Translations under genes and position numbers: made by a program | NCBI GenBank assembly: GCA_947473355.1 | Contig: CANJCQ010000047.1 | Coordinates: 1 to 32,383 of the forward strand | Reading direction: 5' to 3' | DNA length: 32,383 nucleotides | From: Sphingomonadaceae bacterium | GTDB taxonomy: Bacteria; Pseudomonadota; Alphaproteobacteria; Sphingomonadales; Sphingomonadaceae | Notes under the pieces: generated by a model | Database searches by the model: none | What the model was told of the DNA's origin: nothing | Seen by the model: the letters and a program-made list of their open reading frames with translations, nothing else | Shown: one piece after another, positions 24,036 to 32,281 of the stretch | How the letters are laid out: each line of letters starts with the position of its first letter | Numbering within the stretch: the first letter of the stretch is position 1

Positions 24036-24043
24036 TTGGGCTG

Positions 24044-24200
24044 CTCCTCTCCCCTTGCCGGAGAGGATAGCGAGAGCTTGTCCCGCAGGGACTAGCGACG
24101 CTTGGAGAGGGGGGCCTAGTTCTGCTCCGCGCCCCTCTCCAACTTCGGCTAGCGAACAAGTTCGCAAGCCTTCGTATCCTCTCCCGCAAGGGGAGAGGAG
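24044..24200. repeat. long nested palindromic repeat between acyl-CoA dehydrogenase and flavoprotein genes
   Basis: The outer arms, 24044-24069 and 24175-24200, are inverted copies with one mismatch in 26. Inner parts also pair imperfectly ('ggagaggggggcc' near 24097 with 'gcgcccctctcc' near 24137), so the whole 157 bases can fold as one long hairpin. The element begins 9 bases after a stop codon and ends 51 bases before the next start. It is a dispersed sphingomonad-type element; a shorter relative is at 25958-25980. Confidence 0.75.
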
Positions 24201-24251
24201 TGGGCGGTGGGAATTTTGCAAGGTCGATAATGACCGGATGAGGAGCCTGAA

Positions 24252-25949
24252 ATGCTGAACAACCTACCCGAAAAGTGGGACCTTGAAGCCGATGTCGTCG
24301 CCATCGGCTCCGGCATCGGCGGGCTTTCCGCTGCGATCACCGCCCACGATCTGGACGCCAGTGCGATCGTGCTGGAACGTTCCGAACAGGTCGGCGGAGT
24401 CACGGCGCTGTCGATGGGCGAGGTCTGGGTGGCAGGCAACCATCATGCCGCCGCAAAGGGCATCGAGGATTCTGTCGACAGCGGCTATCGCTACCTCAAG
24501 CGGCTGTCGATGGACTATGGTAGTGATCTCGCCATCCTCAACATCATCGCTCACGCTCGCGAGGCGCTGAAGTATTTCGAGGACAAGATCGGCCTGCAGA
24601 TGGCCGTCATCACAGACTGCCCGGACTATTATTACACCGTCACCAACGATGCCGTCGCCGAGGGCCGCATGCTCGAAGTGGTGCCTTTCCCCGGCGAGAC
24701 GCTCGGCGAATGGCAGCCCAAGACCCGGCTTTCGCCGCAGATGCCCTATGGCCTCACCCACGACGACATGCTGCGCGGCGGCGGGGTCGCCAACATGATG
24801 AAATGGGATTTCACCCTAATGGGCGAGCGGCTGACCAAGGACGAGCGCTGTCTCGGCCCGGGCCTTGCCGCCTATTTCGTCAAGGGTGCGCTTGATCGGG
24901 GCATCCCGCTGATGACCGGCACCAATGCCGAGGAATTGATCGCCGATGGCAACCGCGTTGTCGGTGTGCGGGTGACGCAGGATGGCAAGACACTCTACAT
25001 CAAGGCCAACAAGGGCGTGCTGGTCGCGGTCAGCTCCTATGAGCAGAACCAGGAACTCAACAAGACGCTGAGCCGCCAGCTTGAGCAGGGCACCATGCTG
25101 TTCTCCGGCATCAACGGCGCTAATTTCCGCCTCACCGGGCCGCTCGGAGCGCGCATCGCCTCGGTGCCCGATATCACTTCGCTCGGCATCACCATTCCCG
25201 GCGAAGAGGACGAGGAAGGCAAACAATTGTGGCGCAGCGCGCTGCCGGTGATCGGCCAGCCGCACACCATCGTCGTCAACCGCGAAGGCAAGCGCTTCGG
25301 CAACGAGGCCTTCTACCGCTCGTTCTACTACAAGATCGACGAGATCGATGGCGCCAGCCAGTCCCACCCCAACATGCCCTGCTGGGTGGTGATCGACAGC
25401 CAGGTGCTCGAGAAATACCCCTTCGCCTCGCTCACTCCCGGCATGGACTGGCCCGAAGGCCTCGGCTTCAAGGCTGACACGCTGGCCGGGCTGGCCGAGC
25501 AGATCGGGATTGATGCCAAGGGCTTCGTGGAATGCGTTGCTGTCTTCAACACAAATGCCGAAAAGGGCCTCGACCCGCTCTTCGGGCGCGGCACTCAGCC
25601 GTGGTCAGTGTGGATGTGCGGCGATCCGTTCCACAAGCCCAACGCCAACCTTGGCTCGCTGGTGAAAGCGCCGTTCTATGCCGTCGAGCTGAAACGCATG
25701 GGCGGCACTGCGATCCCGGCGACCGGCCTGCTGACGGACCTCCACAACCGCGTCATGGGCTGGGACGACCAGCCGATCGAAGGGCTCTATGCGGCGGGCA
25801 ATTCGACCGCGCGGATGGAAACCGGCGCGGTGATGCAGAGCGGTATTTCCAATGCCCGCGGCATGACCGGCGGCTGGCTCGCCGCGCGGCACATCTGCGG
25901 CGATGCCAGCACCTTGCTGGAGAAGGAAGTGGCGCGGATGGGGATTTGA
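24252..25949 (+). CDS. FAD-dependent dehydrogenase, 3-ketosteroid delta-1-dehydrogenase-like
   Basis: A 565-residue flavoprotein of the FAD_binding_2 superfamily (fumarate reductase/KstD type). AGGAG lies 6 bases before the ATG. The N-terminal dinucleotide motif is 'VVAIGSGIGGLSAAI' (residues 16-30) with 'IVLERSEQVGGVTALSMG' following. The C-terminal block 'ATGLLTDLHNRVMGWDDQPIEGLYAAGNSTA' and 'SGISNARGMTGGWLAARHI' is typical of 3-ketosteroid dehydrogenase-like members. The substrate-binding tyrosines of true KstD could not be verified by eye, so delta-1 steroid chemistry is not proven; desaturation of a cyclic ketone is the reasonable guess. No signal peptide is seen. Confidence 0.8.
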   Translation: MLNNLPEKWDLEADVVAIGSGIGGLSAAITAHDLDASAIVLERSEQVGGVTALSMGEVWVAGNHHAAAKGIEDSVDSGYRYLKRLSMDYGSDLAILNIIAHAREALKYFEDKIGLQMAVITDCPDYYYTVTNDAVAEGRMLEVVPFPGETLGEWQPKTRLSPQMPYGLTHDDMLRGGGVANMMKWDFTLMGERLTKDERCLGPGLAAYFVKGALDRGIPLMTGTNAEELIADGNRVVGVRVTQDGKTLYIKANKGVLVAVSSYEQNQELNKTLSRQLEQGTMLFSGINGANFRLTGPLGARIASVPDITSLGITIPGEEDEEGKQLWRSALPVIGQPHTIVVNREGKRFGNEAFYRSFYYKIDEIDGASQSHPNMPCWVVIDSQVLEKYPFASLTPGMDWPEGLGFKADTLAGLAEQIGIDAKGFVECVAVFNTNAEKGLDPLFGRGTQPWSVWMCGDPFHKPNANLGSLVKAPFYAVELKRMGGTAIPATGLLTDLHNRVMGWDDQPIEGLYAAGNSTARMETGAVMQSGISNARGMTGGWLAARHICGDASTLLEKEVARMGI

Positions 25950-25957
25950 AGTGTGCC

Positions 25958-25980
25958 CCTCTCCCCGTCGGGGAGAGGGA
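25958..25980. terminator. short perfect hairpin between convergent genes
   Basis: CCCTCTCCCC at 25958-25967 pairs with GGGGAGAGGG at 25971-25980 around a 3-base loop, lying between the stop of the flavoprotein gene (25949) and the stop of the oppositely oriented L,D-transpeptidase gene (25992). The placement suits a terminator for both, but neither side has a run of T, so it may only be a shortened copy of the dispersed element at 24044-24200. Confidence 0.45.
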
Positions 25981-25991
25981 AAAGTGCGCAA

Positions 25992-26510
25992 TCACCCCTC
26001 GATATCGATCACCGTGCCATCGGGTACAGCCTCATAGAGCGCCTCGATCTCCTCGTTTGACACCGAGATGCAGCCATCAGTCCAGTCCCCCGGCACCCTG
26101 CCTGCGGGCCAGTCGTTCGGCTGCCCGTGGATGAAGATCAGCCCGCCGGGACTGCGCCTCTGCGCGCGCGCATAGGCCACGTCCCGCGCATTGGGATAGG
26201 AGATGTGCAGCGACAGGTGATAAGCGCTGCCGGGGTTGCCATAGTCGATGGTGTATCGCCCCTCGGGGGTGCGCTCATCGCCCTGGAAGTGCTTGTGGCC
26301 CAGCGGCGCATCGCCGAGCTGAATGCCATGAATGACATAAACCGCCTGCCCGGCTGAATAGAGCGTCATCTCCCGCGCCGATTTGACGACGCGGATATAG
26401 TCAATGTCGGGCAGGGTCAGCGGCACCTCCGCTTGTGCCGCACCAGCACTCAAGCAAAGGACCAGCGCAATGACCGAGCGTAGGGACTGGTGCTTCGACA
26501 AGCTCAGCAT
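25992..26510 (-). CDS. L,D-transpeptidase (YkuD) family protein with signal peptide
   Basis: About 172 residues from ATG 26510. A signal peptide of about 27 residues (ends SAGAAQA) precedes a YkuD domain: 'YIRVVKSAREMTLYSAGQAVYVIHGIQLG', 'TPEGRYTIDYGNP', the conserved HGQPND, and the catalytic cysteine in 'DWTDGCISVSNEEIE'. The normal family motif SxGCIR is TDGCIS here. It should act in the periplasm on peptidoglycan cross-links or on anchoring. The start codon and first eight codons lie in a dispersed hairpin repeat (26493-26562), and no other ATG or GTG lies between it and the signal's hydrophobic core. It is transcribed toward the flavoprotein gene and follows purA on the same strand. Confidence 0.85.
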   Translation of the reverse strand: MLSLSKHQSLRSVIALVLCLSAGAAQAEVPLTLPDIDYIRVVKSAREMTLYSAGQAVYVIHGIQLGDAPLGHKHFQGDERTPEGRYTIDYGNPGSAYHLSLHISYPNARDVAYARAQRRSPGGLIFIHGQPNDWPAGRVPGDWTDGCISVSNEEIEALYEAVPDGTVIDIEG

Positions 26511-26562
26511 GAGCGGGCCTTTTCGTAAATCCCAAGACCCGCTCGGCCTGAGCTTGTCGAAG
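26493..26562. repeat. dispersed inverted repeat that supplies the L,D-transpeptidase start
   Basis: Arms starting cttcgacaagctcagcatg (26493) and ending cctgagcttgtcgaag (26562) are inverted copies of about 25 bases. This is a well-known type of repeat in sphingomonad genomes. The minus-strand ATG used by the L,D-transpeptidase is inside the left arm and is read as MLSLSKH. The repeat lies in the 80-bp space between purA and that gene. Confidence 0.85.
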
Positions 26563-26589
26563 GCCATAGGCAAGGCCTGCCCAGCAAAC

Positions 26590-27879
26590 TCAGTCCACGA
26601 ATGGATCGCGAACCAGGATGGTATCCTCGCGTTCCGGACTTGTCGAGACCAGCGCCACCGGCGTTTCGATCAGTTCCTGCACCCGCTGGATATATTTGAT
26701 CGCCTGCGCCGGCAGATCGGCCCAGCTGCGCGCTCCGGCAGTCGTCCCGCTCCAGCCCGGCATTTCCTCGTAGACCGGCTCGACACTGGCCTGATCGGCA
26801 GCATGGCTTGGGAAATAGTCGAGCAACTTGCCGTTCAGCCGGTAGCCAATGCAGATCTTCACCGTCTCCATGCCATCGAGCACATCGACCTTGGTGAGCG
26901 CAATGCCAGTGACCCCGGAGATCGCGCAGGACTGGCGCACCAGCACTGCATCGAACCAGCCGCAACGACGCTTGCGGCCCGTCACTGTGCCAAATTCATG
27001 GCCGCGTTCGCCCAGCCGCTGGCCAACCTCGTCTTCCAGCTCGGTCGGAAACGGCCCGGCGCCGACGCGGGTGGTATAGGCCTTGACAATGCCCAGCACG
27101 AAGCCGGTGGCATTAGGGCCGAGGCCCGAACCCGAAGCCGCCGTGCCGCTGACCGTGTTCGAACTGGTGACGAACGGATAGGTGCCATGATCGACATCGA
27201 GGAGCACCCCTTGCGCACCTTCGAACAGGATGCGGCTGCCCTTCTTGCGGACTTCATTCAGCCGCTTCCATACCGGCTCGACAAATTGCAGCACCGAAGG
27301 CGCGATTTCCTTGAGCGCCGCAATCAACGCGGCGCGATCGACCGGGGCTACGCCGAAACCGGCGCGCAGCGCATCGTGGTGCGTGCAGAGGCGGTCAAGC
27401 TGCGGCTCGAGGTGATCGAGGTGTGCCAGATCGCAGACCCGGATGGCGCGGCGGCCGACCTTGTCCTCATAGGCCGGGCCAATCCCGCGCCCGGTAGTGC
27501 CGATCTTGCCCGCACCCGCCGCCGCTTCGCGCAGGCCATCCAGCTCGCGGTGGATCGGCAGGATCAAGGGGCAATTGTCAGCGATGGCGAAGTTCTCGGT
27601 AGTGATCGAGACGCCCTGGCCTTCGAGCTTGGCGATCTCTTCGCGCAGGTGCCACGGATCGAGCACCACGCCATTACCGATCACCGACAAGGTGCCGCGC
27701 ACGATGCCCGAGGGCAGCAGCGAGAGCTTGTAGGTCTGGTCGCCCACTACCAGCGTGTGCCCGGCATTATGCCCGCCCTGAAACCGCACCACGGCATCAG
27801 CGCGGCTGGCCAGCCAGTCAACAATCTTGCCCTTGCCCTCATCGCCCCACTGGGCGCCGATAACGGTGACATTGGCCAT
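26590..27879 (-). CDS. purA: adenylosuccinate synthetase
   Basis: A 429-residue cytoplasmic enzyme that makes adenylosuccinate from IMP, aspartate and GTP, the first step from IMP to AMP. The P-loop-like GDEGKGK (12-18, with catalytic Asp13) and QGGHNAGHT (34-42, catalytic His41) are intact. Further blocks are '[22 protein letters not shown]', '[24 protein letters not shown]' and '[12 protein letters not shown]', then the C-terminal '[19 protein letters not shown]'. The ATG at 27879 gives the normal N-terminus [13 protein letters not shown] large open frame on the opposite strand is a shadow. Confidence 0.98.
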   Translation of the reverse strand: MANVTVIGAQWGDEGKGKIVDWLASRADAVVRFQGGHNAGHTLVVGDQTYKLSLLPSGIVRGTLSVIGNGVVLDPWHLREEIAKLEGQGVSITTENFAIADNCPLILPIHRELDGLREAAAGAGKIGTTGRGIGPAYEDKVGRRAIRVCDLAHLDHLEPQLDRLCTHHDALRAGFGVAPVDRAALIAALKEIAPSVLQFVEPVWKRLNEVRKKGSRILFEGAQGVLLDVDHGTYPFVTSSNTVSGTAASGSGLGPNATGFVLGIVKAYTTRVGAGPFPTELEDEVGQRLGERGHEFGTVTGRKRRCGWFDAVLVRQSCAISGVTGIALTKVDVLDGMETVKICIGYRLNGKLLDYFPSHAADQASVEPVYEEMPGWSGTTAGARSWADLPAQAIKYIQRVQELIETPVALVSTSPEREDTILVRDPFVD

Positions 27880-28033
27880 GGATACGCGTCTCCACCTGCC
27901 AGGTGGCCCCGGCACGCCCTTCGACAGGACTCGGCGTGGGGGTGGGACGGTGTGGGGCCGGAAGGGCCCGGAATGCGGCTGTGCCCCTAGAGGCGTAAAC
28001 AGGGAGGAGTCAAGCGCGAGTGCAGCCCCGGGA

Positions 28034-28465
28034 TCAAGCCATGGTGCTGATCGCCAATGCCACCGGGGAACTGCCATAGACTTGCGTGAGCTTGTAGAGT
28101 GTGAGGATGGCCTTGTTTTCGTCAGGCAGGTTGAAAGCGGCGATTTCTGCGACCAGCAGCGCTGGATCGTCCTGTCGCAGCGACTCGTGACAAACCGTGT
28201 TGCAGACTTGCGGAAGGGTGGTCAGAACCGCCGCTGGAGGGATTTTTGCCAGCTCCAGCACAATCGCCTTGTCGAGCGGCTTCGAGGTCCGAATTGTCTT
28301 TCCCAGGGCGTCGACAGCGGTTGCCAGGGTATGCTCGCCAACGATGTTGAGCAGCGCCAGACCCATGACAAGCGCTTTGGTGTCGTCGGTGATATCGGTC
28401 CGCTGCTGCAACTGCGCGATCTGTTCGTCGAGTGCTTTCTGTTCGTCCTCGGAAACGTTCTGCAT
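28034..28465 (-). CDS. unknown helical protein, possibly cut at its N-terminus
   Basis: 143 residues from ATG 28465, almost wholly helical by composition ('[20 protein letters not shown]', '[15 protein letters not shown]', '[28 protein letters not shown]'). I do not recognise the family. No signal peptide or membrane segment is obvious. The start shares bases with the umuC stop (TGATG). Upstream in the same frame the sequence stays protein-like (ALPAICFNL before the ATG) until a TAA at about 28509, just where base composition changes. This suggests an older gene that lost its front end when the umuDC region arrived. A function cannot be assigned. Confidence 0.6.
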   Translation of the reverse strand: MQNVSEDEQKALDEQIAQLQQRTDITDDTKALVMGLALLNIVGEHTLATAVDALGKTIRTSKPLDKAIVLELAKIPPAAVLTTLPQVCNTVCHESLRQDDPALLVAEIAAFNLPDENKAILTLYKLTQVYGSSPVALAISTMA

Positions 28466-29922
28466 CAGGTTGAAGCAGATCGCCGGCAGGGCGGAGCGGG
28501 TGGCCGCTTAGTTGAAACGTAAGGGGCTGACATGAAACGATATGGGACGCTTACTCTGAGGGCTTCCCCCTCTTTTTCCCCCTTTTGGAATTGGCTTAGA
28601 CGGAAATCATATCGCACCTGCTGAATTGCTTCAACCGTGCAGCTAAAGCATTGCCCCATCACGGCCTTGGCCAAATCCGCACACTTGGTTGTGTAGCTTG
28701 GCGACAAGTTTTCCCATTGCATTCGCCATTTTCGATCTTTGCCAGCCAACCCTAGATCGACGCTACCAAGGCCATATTTCGCTTTGATCGTGCCCATGGC
28801 CAGCTTCAGTCCATAATCATGTGTGGCAATGGCATCGAAGAGCGATAGTGGTGCCGATCCCTTTGCTGTCAAATCCAGCAGCAGCACACCAGCTTTCTTC
28901 CATGCGAATCCATCACGCCAGATCCGGTCTAGGATGCGTGTTGCAGCGCCTGTGATAGCTCTGGCGTCAGATGTTGGCTGGTTGAAGGTCACAGAGCCTG
29001 ACAGGGATTTCTGGGCGGCGTTGGGGTTAAATGGATCGGTCCTGACAAAAACCTGCATCGCACCTGCTACCTGATCCGCTGCACGAACTTTCTCAGCAGC
29101 ACGGTCAGCAAAGCTCATCAACGCATCATGGACCTGAGCCTTGTCGGTGACGGTCTCTCCAAAGCTTCGGGTGCAGCAGGTGGTCTGTTTCGGTTGTGGC
29201 TGGTCTTCCAAGGCATGACAGACATAGCCTCGTAGCTCGTGTGCAGTCCTAAGCCCCACCACACCCATGCGCTGCCTGATCCATCCATCTTGGGCATGGG
29301 CAAAATCGTGGGCACTTGCGATGCCCCGCTCTTCAAGCATTTGTGACCATCGACGACCAACGCCCCACACATCAGAAATGGGCGTTTTCCGTAAGGCGGC
29401 ATCGATCCATTCAGGATGATGGACTAGATCGATCACACCACGAGCTTTGACAGATTTCTTCGCGAACCTGTTCGCCAGTTTGGCCAGCGTCTTGGTTGGT
29501 CCGACACCGATGGAGACAGGAATGCCAGTCCATTGGTACGTGCTTTGACGAAGGTTCCTGCACCATGCTGACAGGTCAGGCACACCCAGATTGTCTAGAT
29601 CGAGGAAGCATTCGTCTATGCTGTAAACCTCGTGGCTGGGCGCATTCGATCCAAGCGTGGTCATCACCCTTTCGGAGATATCGCCATAGAGCGCATAATT
29701 GGAGGAGCAGACCGCAACCCCATGCTCTTCCACCAGATCACGAATTTTGAAAAGTGGAGCGCCCATGCCGATACCGATGGCCTTGGCTTCCTGCGATCTT
29801 GCTATGACGCATCCGTCGTTGTTCGACAGGACCACCACTGGCTGATTTTTGAGGTGGGGGCGGAACAGGCGTTCACAGGAAGCGTAGAAGTTGTTGCAGT
29901 CCACCAGCGCAAAGGTGGCCAT
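28465..29922 (-). CDS. umuC: Y-family DNA polymerase V catalytic subunit, with an odd C-terminal tail
   Basis: 485 residues from ATG 29922, which shares a base with the umuD stop (TGATG). It is a translesion polymerase used in the SOS response. Catalytic acidic residues are Asp8 (ALVDCNNFYASCERLF) and Asp103-Glu104 (YSIDECFLDL), with 'SIGVGPTKTLAKLANRFAKK' and the helix-hairpin-helix 'PISDVWGVGRRWSQMLEERGI'. The little-finger and UmuC-type C-terminal part ends with 'WENLSPSYTTKCADL', where homologues usually finish with a DUF4113 motif within about 10 residues. Here about 60 further residues follow that do not look like UmuC (SAPYVSTKRPPAPPCRRSAST at the end, in part). The 3' end has probably been replaced. 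Confidence 0.9.
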   Translation of the reverse strand: MATFALVDCNNFYASCERLFRPHLKNQPVVVLSNNDGCVIARSQEAKAIGIGMGAPLFKIRDLVEEHGVAVCSSNYALYGDISERVMTTLGSNAPSHEVYSIDECFLDLDNLGVPDLSAWCRNLRQSTYQWTGIPVSIGVGPTKTLAKLANRFAKKSVKARGVIDLVHHPEWIDAALRKTPISDVWGVGRRWSQMLEERGIASAHDFAHAQDGWIRQRMGVVGLRTAHELRGYVCHALEDQPQPKQTTCCTRSFGETVTDKAQVHDALMSFADRAAEKVRAADQVAGAMQVFVRTDPFNPNAAQKSLSGSVTFNQPTSDARAITGAATRILDRIWRDGFAWKKAGVLLLDLTAKGSAPLSLFDAIATHDYGLKLAMGTIKAKYGLGSVDLGLAGKDRKWRMQWENLSPSYTTKCADLAKAVMGQCFSCTVEAIQQVRYDFRLSQFQKGEKEGEALRVSVPYRFMSAPYVSTKRPPAPPCRRSAST

Positions 29923-30362
29923 CAGCGTCCACAATGCCGCCGAATGCTATGGGTCACGACACCCCAAATTTCACTGTCAGCACCATCAAGGCGCATCACA
30001 GGATAATCGGTGTTCGCTGGTACCAGCAACCATTCCTTGCCGGACTGCTGAAGCCTTTTGACAGTCAATTCGCCATGGATCGAAGCAATGACGATATCAT
30101 CAGATTTGGGGCTTACGCTCCTGTCGATGACAAGAAGGTCACCGTCGAAAATTCCTGCATCTTTCATGGATTCACCGGATGCACGGACAAAGAATGTTGC
30201 CGCTGGCCTACGAACCAGATGCTCGTTCAGATCGAGTTTGCCTTCAATGTGGTCATCGGCAGGGGATGGAAATCCGGCAGGAACGCTGGACGAAAAGACG
30301 CACAGTCGAAGCTTTGACGGGGAATCGGTGAATTTGAGAGTGTTGGCTGGAAGGGCTGACAT
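29922..30362 (-). CDS. umuD: UmuD-like LexA-family self-cleaving protease subunit
   Basis: 146 residues from ATG 30362. After RecA-stimulated self-cleavage UmuD' joins UmuC to form polymerase V. The cleavage site Ala-Gly is in VPAGFPSPADD, and the catalytic pair is Ser in 'RASGESMKDAGIFDGD' and Lys in 'GELTVKRLQ'. The start is chosen because upstream in-frame residues are not UmuD-like and a LexA box ends 5 bases before it. There is no ribosome site, so the message may be leaderless. It forms an operon with umuC. The gene is visibly less GC-rich than the core genes nearby. Confidence 0.93.
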   Translation of the reverse strand: MSALPANTLKFTDSPSKLRLCVFSSSVPAGFPSPADDHIEGKLDLNEHLVRRPAATFFVRASGESMKDAGIFDGDLLVIDRSVSPKSDDIVIASIHGELTVKRLQQSGKEWLLVPANTDYPVMRLDGADSEIWGVVTHSIRRHCGR

Positions 30363-30366
30363 GATG

Positions 30367-30381
30367 GAACATATAAGGAAC
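30367..30381 (-). promoter_or_regulatory. LexA (SOS) box upstream of umuD
   Basis: On the minus strand the sequence GTTCCTTATATGTTC matches the alphaproteobacterial LexA site GTTC-N7-GTTC exactly. It ends only 5 bases before the umuD ATG. A -35-like TTGACG is found about 19 bases before TTATAT, which lies inside the box. The box therefore overlaps the -10 element, a good place for repression. Whether it also serves the divergent nuclease gene 90 bases away is unclear. Confidence 0.85.
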
Positions 30382-30471
30382 ATGTTCACGTGATTCGTCA
30401 ATGGGTGGCCATCACAAGCAGCATGTGACGTGTGTGGAAAAGAGACGGCTGGCAGTTCATTTCCATCCAAA

Positions 30472-30954
30472 ATGGAGATAATCCACTCCGATATGGACGG
30501 AGCCTTCACCTACCTTGCAGCCGCAGCTTTCGCACTCGTGCAAGGTTCACCGAATGTCACAGACGGTGACACCATCCGGATTGGTGAAACACGCATAAGG
30601 CTTGAAGGCATTGATGCGCCGGAAATGTCACAGCGATGCACCCGAGGAGATGGTTCAGGTTGGCAATGTGGCGAGGCAGCGAAAGCGGCATTGATCCAGA
30701 AGGTCGGCAACCAATCTGTGCGCTGTGAGATTTCTGGCACTGATCGATATGGCCGTTCACTCGGTACCTGCTGGTCGGGGGCGATCAATCTGAACCAGTG
30801 GCTCGTCGGATCAGGATGGGCTGTGGCTTATCGCAGGTACTCCATGCGCTACGTGACGGATGAGCGGATGGCACATGGTCAACGGTTGAACATCTGGAAT
30901 GGTGGTTTCGAGCCACCGTCAGATTATCGTGCTGCAGAAAGGCAGGGACGTTGA
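30472..30954 (+). CDS. thermonuclease (SNase-like) protein, probably exported
   Basis: About 160 residues from ATG 30472; an ATG at 30493 is also possible and gives a more normal signal peptide, and no strong ribosome site marks either. A hydrophobic stretch (TYLAAAAFALVQGSP) suggests export. The SNase core shows 'VTDGDTIRIGETRIRLEGIDAPE' with the Ca2+-binding Asp and Arg positions, 'GEAAKAAL', 'DRYGRSLGTCW' and 'LNQWLVGSGWAVAYRRYS'. Cys residues in 'CTRGDGSGWQCGE' and 'VRCE' are typical of the plasmid/island subgroup. It is divergent from umuDC and shares its lower GC content. It may degrade free DNA outside the cytoplasm. Confidence 0.85.
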   Translation: MEIIHSDMDGAFTYLAAAAFALVQGSPNVTDGDTIRIGETRIRLEGIDAPEMSQRCTRGDGSGWQCGEAAKAALIQKVGNQSVRCEISGTDRYGRSLGTCWSGAINLNQWLVGSGWAVAYRRYSMRYVTDERMAHGQRLNIWNGGFEPPSDYRAAERQGR

Positions 30955-31003
30955 GGGAATAGCGATCCCTCAACGACACCGGTGACATGGTCATTGTAAA
31001 ATC

Positions 31004-31499
31004 TTATTGACCCAACTGTCTAGCAAAGACCTCGAATGACGGCTTAGCTGAAGCAAAGTTGGAAACTAATGCCCACATATTCAGAATTCGAACTTCACTC
31101 CCTGTCTCAACGATGGTGTAAAAATACGTAAATCTCTGCCCACTCGTTTCACCAGTTACTTCAAAAGATGCGGCTTTGTGTCCGTTAATTTCGAAATAGC
31201 GCACTTCGCTTTTGGAAGCATTTTTCAATGCGGTAGCTTGTATAGCCCTGCGCCCTTCAGCAAACATCTTAAAATCAGAAACGTCTGAGCGATTGTTTGG
31301 GAAATACAGCAAACCACCATCAAAAGCACCATTCAGAGCATAAAGCGTTGCCCCAACAGCTTTCAATGTGTCTGGTACTGGTTGATTAACCCATCCATCC
31401 GTCAAGATTGGTTTGAATGTAGGCTTGCTGGCAATGTTGGCTGTCCCTTGCGAAACAGAATCTCCCGTACTTGATAGAGACTGCGGTGTGCTGGTAGTG
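31004..31499 (-). pseudogene. unknown gene interrupted by the IS element, C-terminal part
   Basis: A frame that ends with TAA at 31004 stays open leftward of the IS up to the insertion point (31501). Its first possible start inside this part is a TTG at 31405, but the upstream residues 'STTSTPQSLSSTGDSVSQG' and 'NIASKPTFKPILTDGWVNQ' look like a secreted or lipoprotein linker and continue the same frame. The folded part ('GATLYALNGAFDGGLLYFPNN', 'YFEINGHKAASFEVTGETSGQRFTYFYTIV', 'RILNMWALVSNFASAKPSFEVFARQ') resembles small beta-rich envelope proteins, but I recognise no family. The start and any signal sequence lie beyond the IS, outside the window. Clearly AT-rich against the core genes. Confidence 0.7.
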
Positions 31500-32281
31500 C
31501 TAGGCCGTGTGGACGAATTTGATCAAGCATAGTCCTGCTGCGAAGCTTACGATTGACCGGAAGTTTTCAGCAGTCTTTTCGCATCGCAGAGCGACCCGCT
31601 TGAAGCGCTTCAGTTTTCCGAAGCCCTGCTCGATGCGCCCGCGCGCCTTGTAGAGTGTCTTGGCGAAGAAGGTTGGCTGGTTCTTTTCGTTGGCCTTGTA
31701 GGGGATAACCGGAGCGATACCACGCGCCCTTGCCGCAGCCCGGTTCGCCTTGCTGGAATAGCCTTTGTCAGCGATGGCAGCGCGCGGGGTGATGTCTGGC
31801 CCGATGTCGAGCAGGGTCTCGAAGTGGGGGCAGTCCGAGGCTTCGCCGCCGGTCAGATCGAAAGCGATCAGGTCTCCGCAACCGTCTGATTTTCCGTGGA
31901 TTTTGGTCGTAAACCCGCCCTTCGAGCGACCGAGTGCCTGGCCTTTCTGCCCCCTTTTGCGCCTGCCGCCGAAACATGCGCCCGCACGATCGTGGAATCG
32001 AACATCTGGATTAGATGTGCCGACGGGCTCATCGCAGCCAGCGTGTCGAAAAAAGCCTCGAACACCCCAGCCTTGCTCAGCCGAGAGAACCGCTTCCACA
32101 CCGTGTTCCAGTCGCCGTATTCCTTCGGAAGCGCCCGCCAGCGCACGTTCTCCACCGTGAAAAAATGCAGCGCCTCCAGAAACCGCCGGTCGTCCGCCGC
32201 CTTGCGGCCCCGACGCGGCAAACACGCCCGGAACACCAGCAATGTGTGCTCCCAATCTTCCTCGCTCATCTTCGTAGACAT
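31500..32281 (-). CDS. IS5-family transposase in two overlapping frames (frameshift needed)
   Basis: The first frame starts at ATG 32281 (MSTKMSEEDWEH) and contains the DUF4096-type N-terminal domain and the first catalytic Asp in 'MFDSTIVRAHVSAAGA'; alone it would end at 31868. The second frame continues with 'QALGRSKGGFTTKIHGKSDG', the second Asp in 'AIADKGYSS' and the Glu in 'RIEQGFGKLKRFKRVALR', ending at 31500. The frames meet at a run AAAAGGGGG (31958-31950), a site that fits programmed -1 frameshifting in this IS group. The fused product is about 260 residues with the full DDE triad. Its TAG stop uses the target duplication TA plus one host base. Confidence 0.88.

Noticed and set aside
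26404..27990. 528-codon open frame on the plus strand
   Set aside because: It lies antisense to purA, whose motifs are complete; the translated sequence is Arg/His/Ala-rich without domain pattern and is a typical high-GC shadow.
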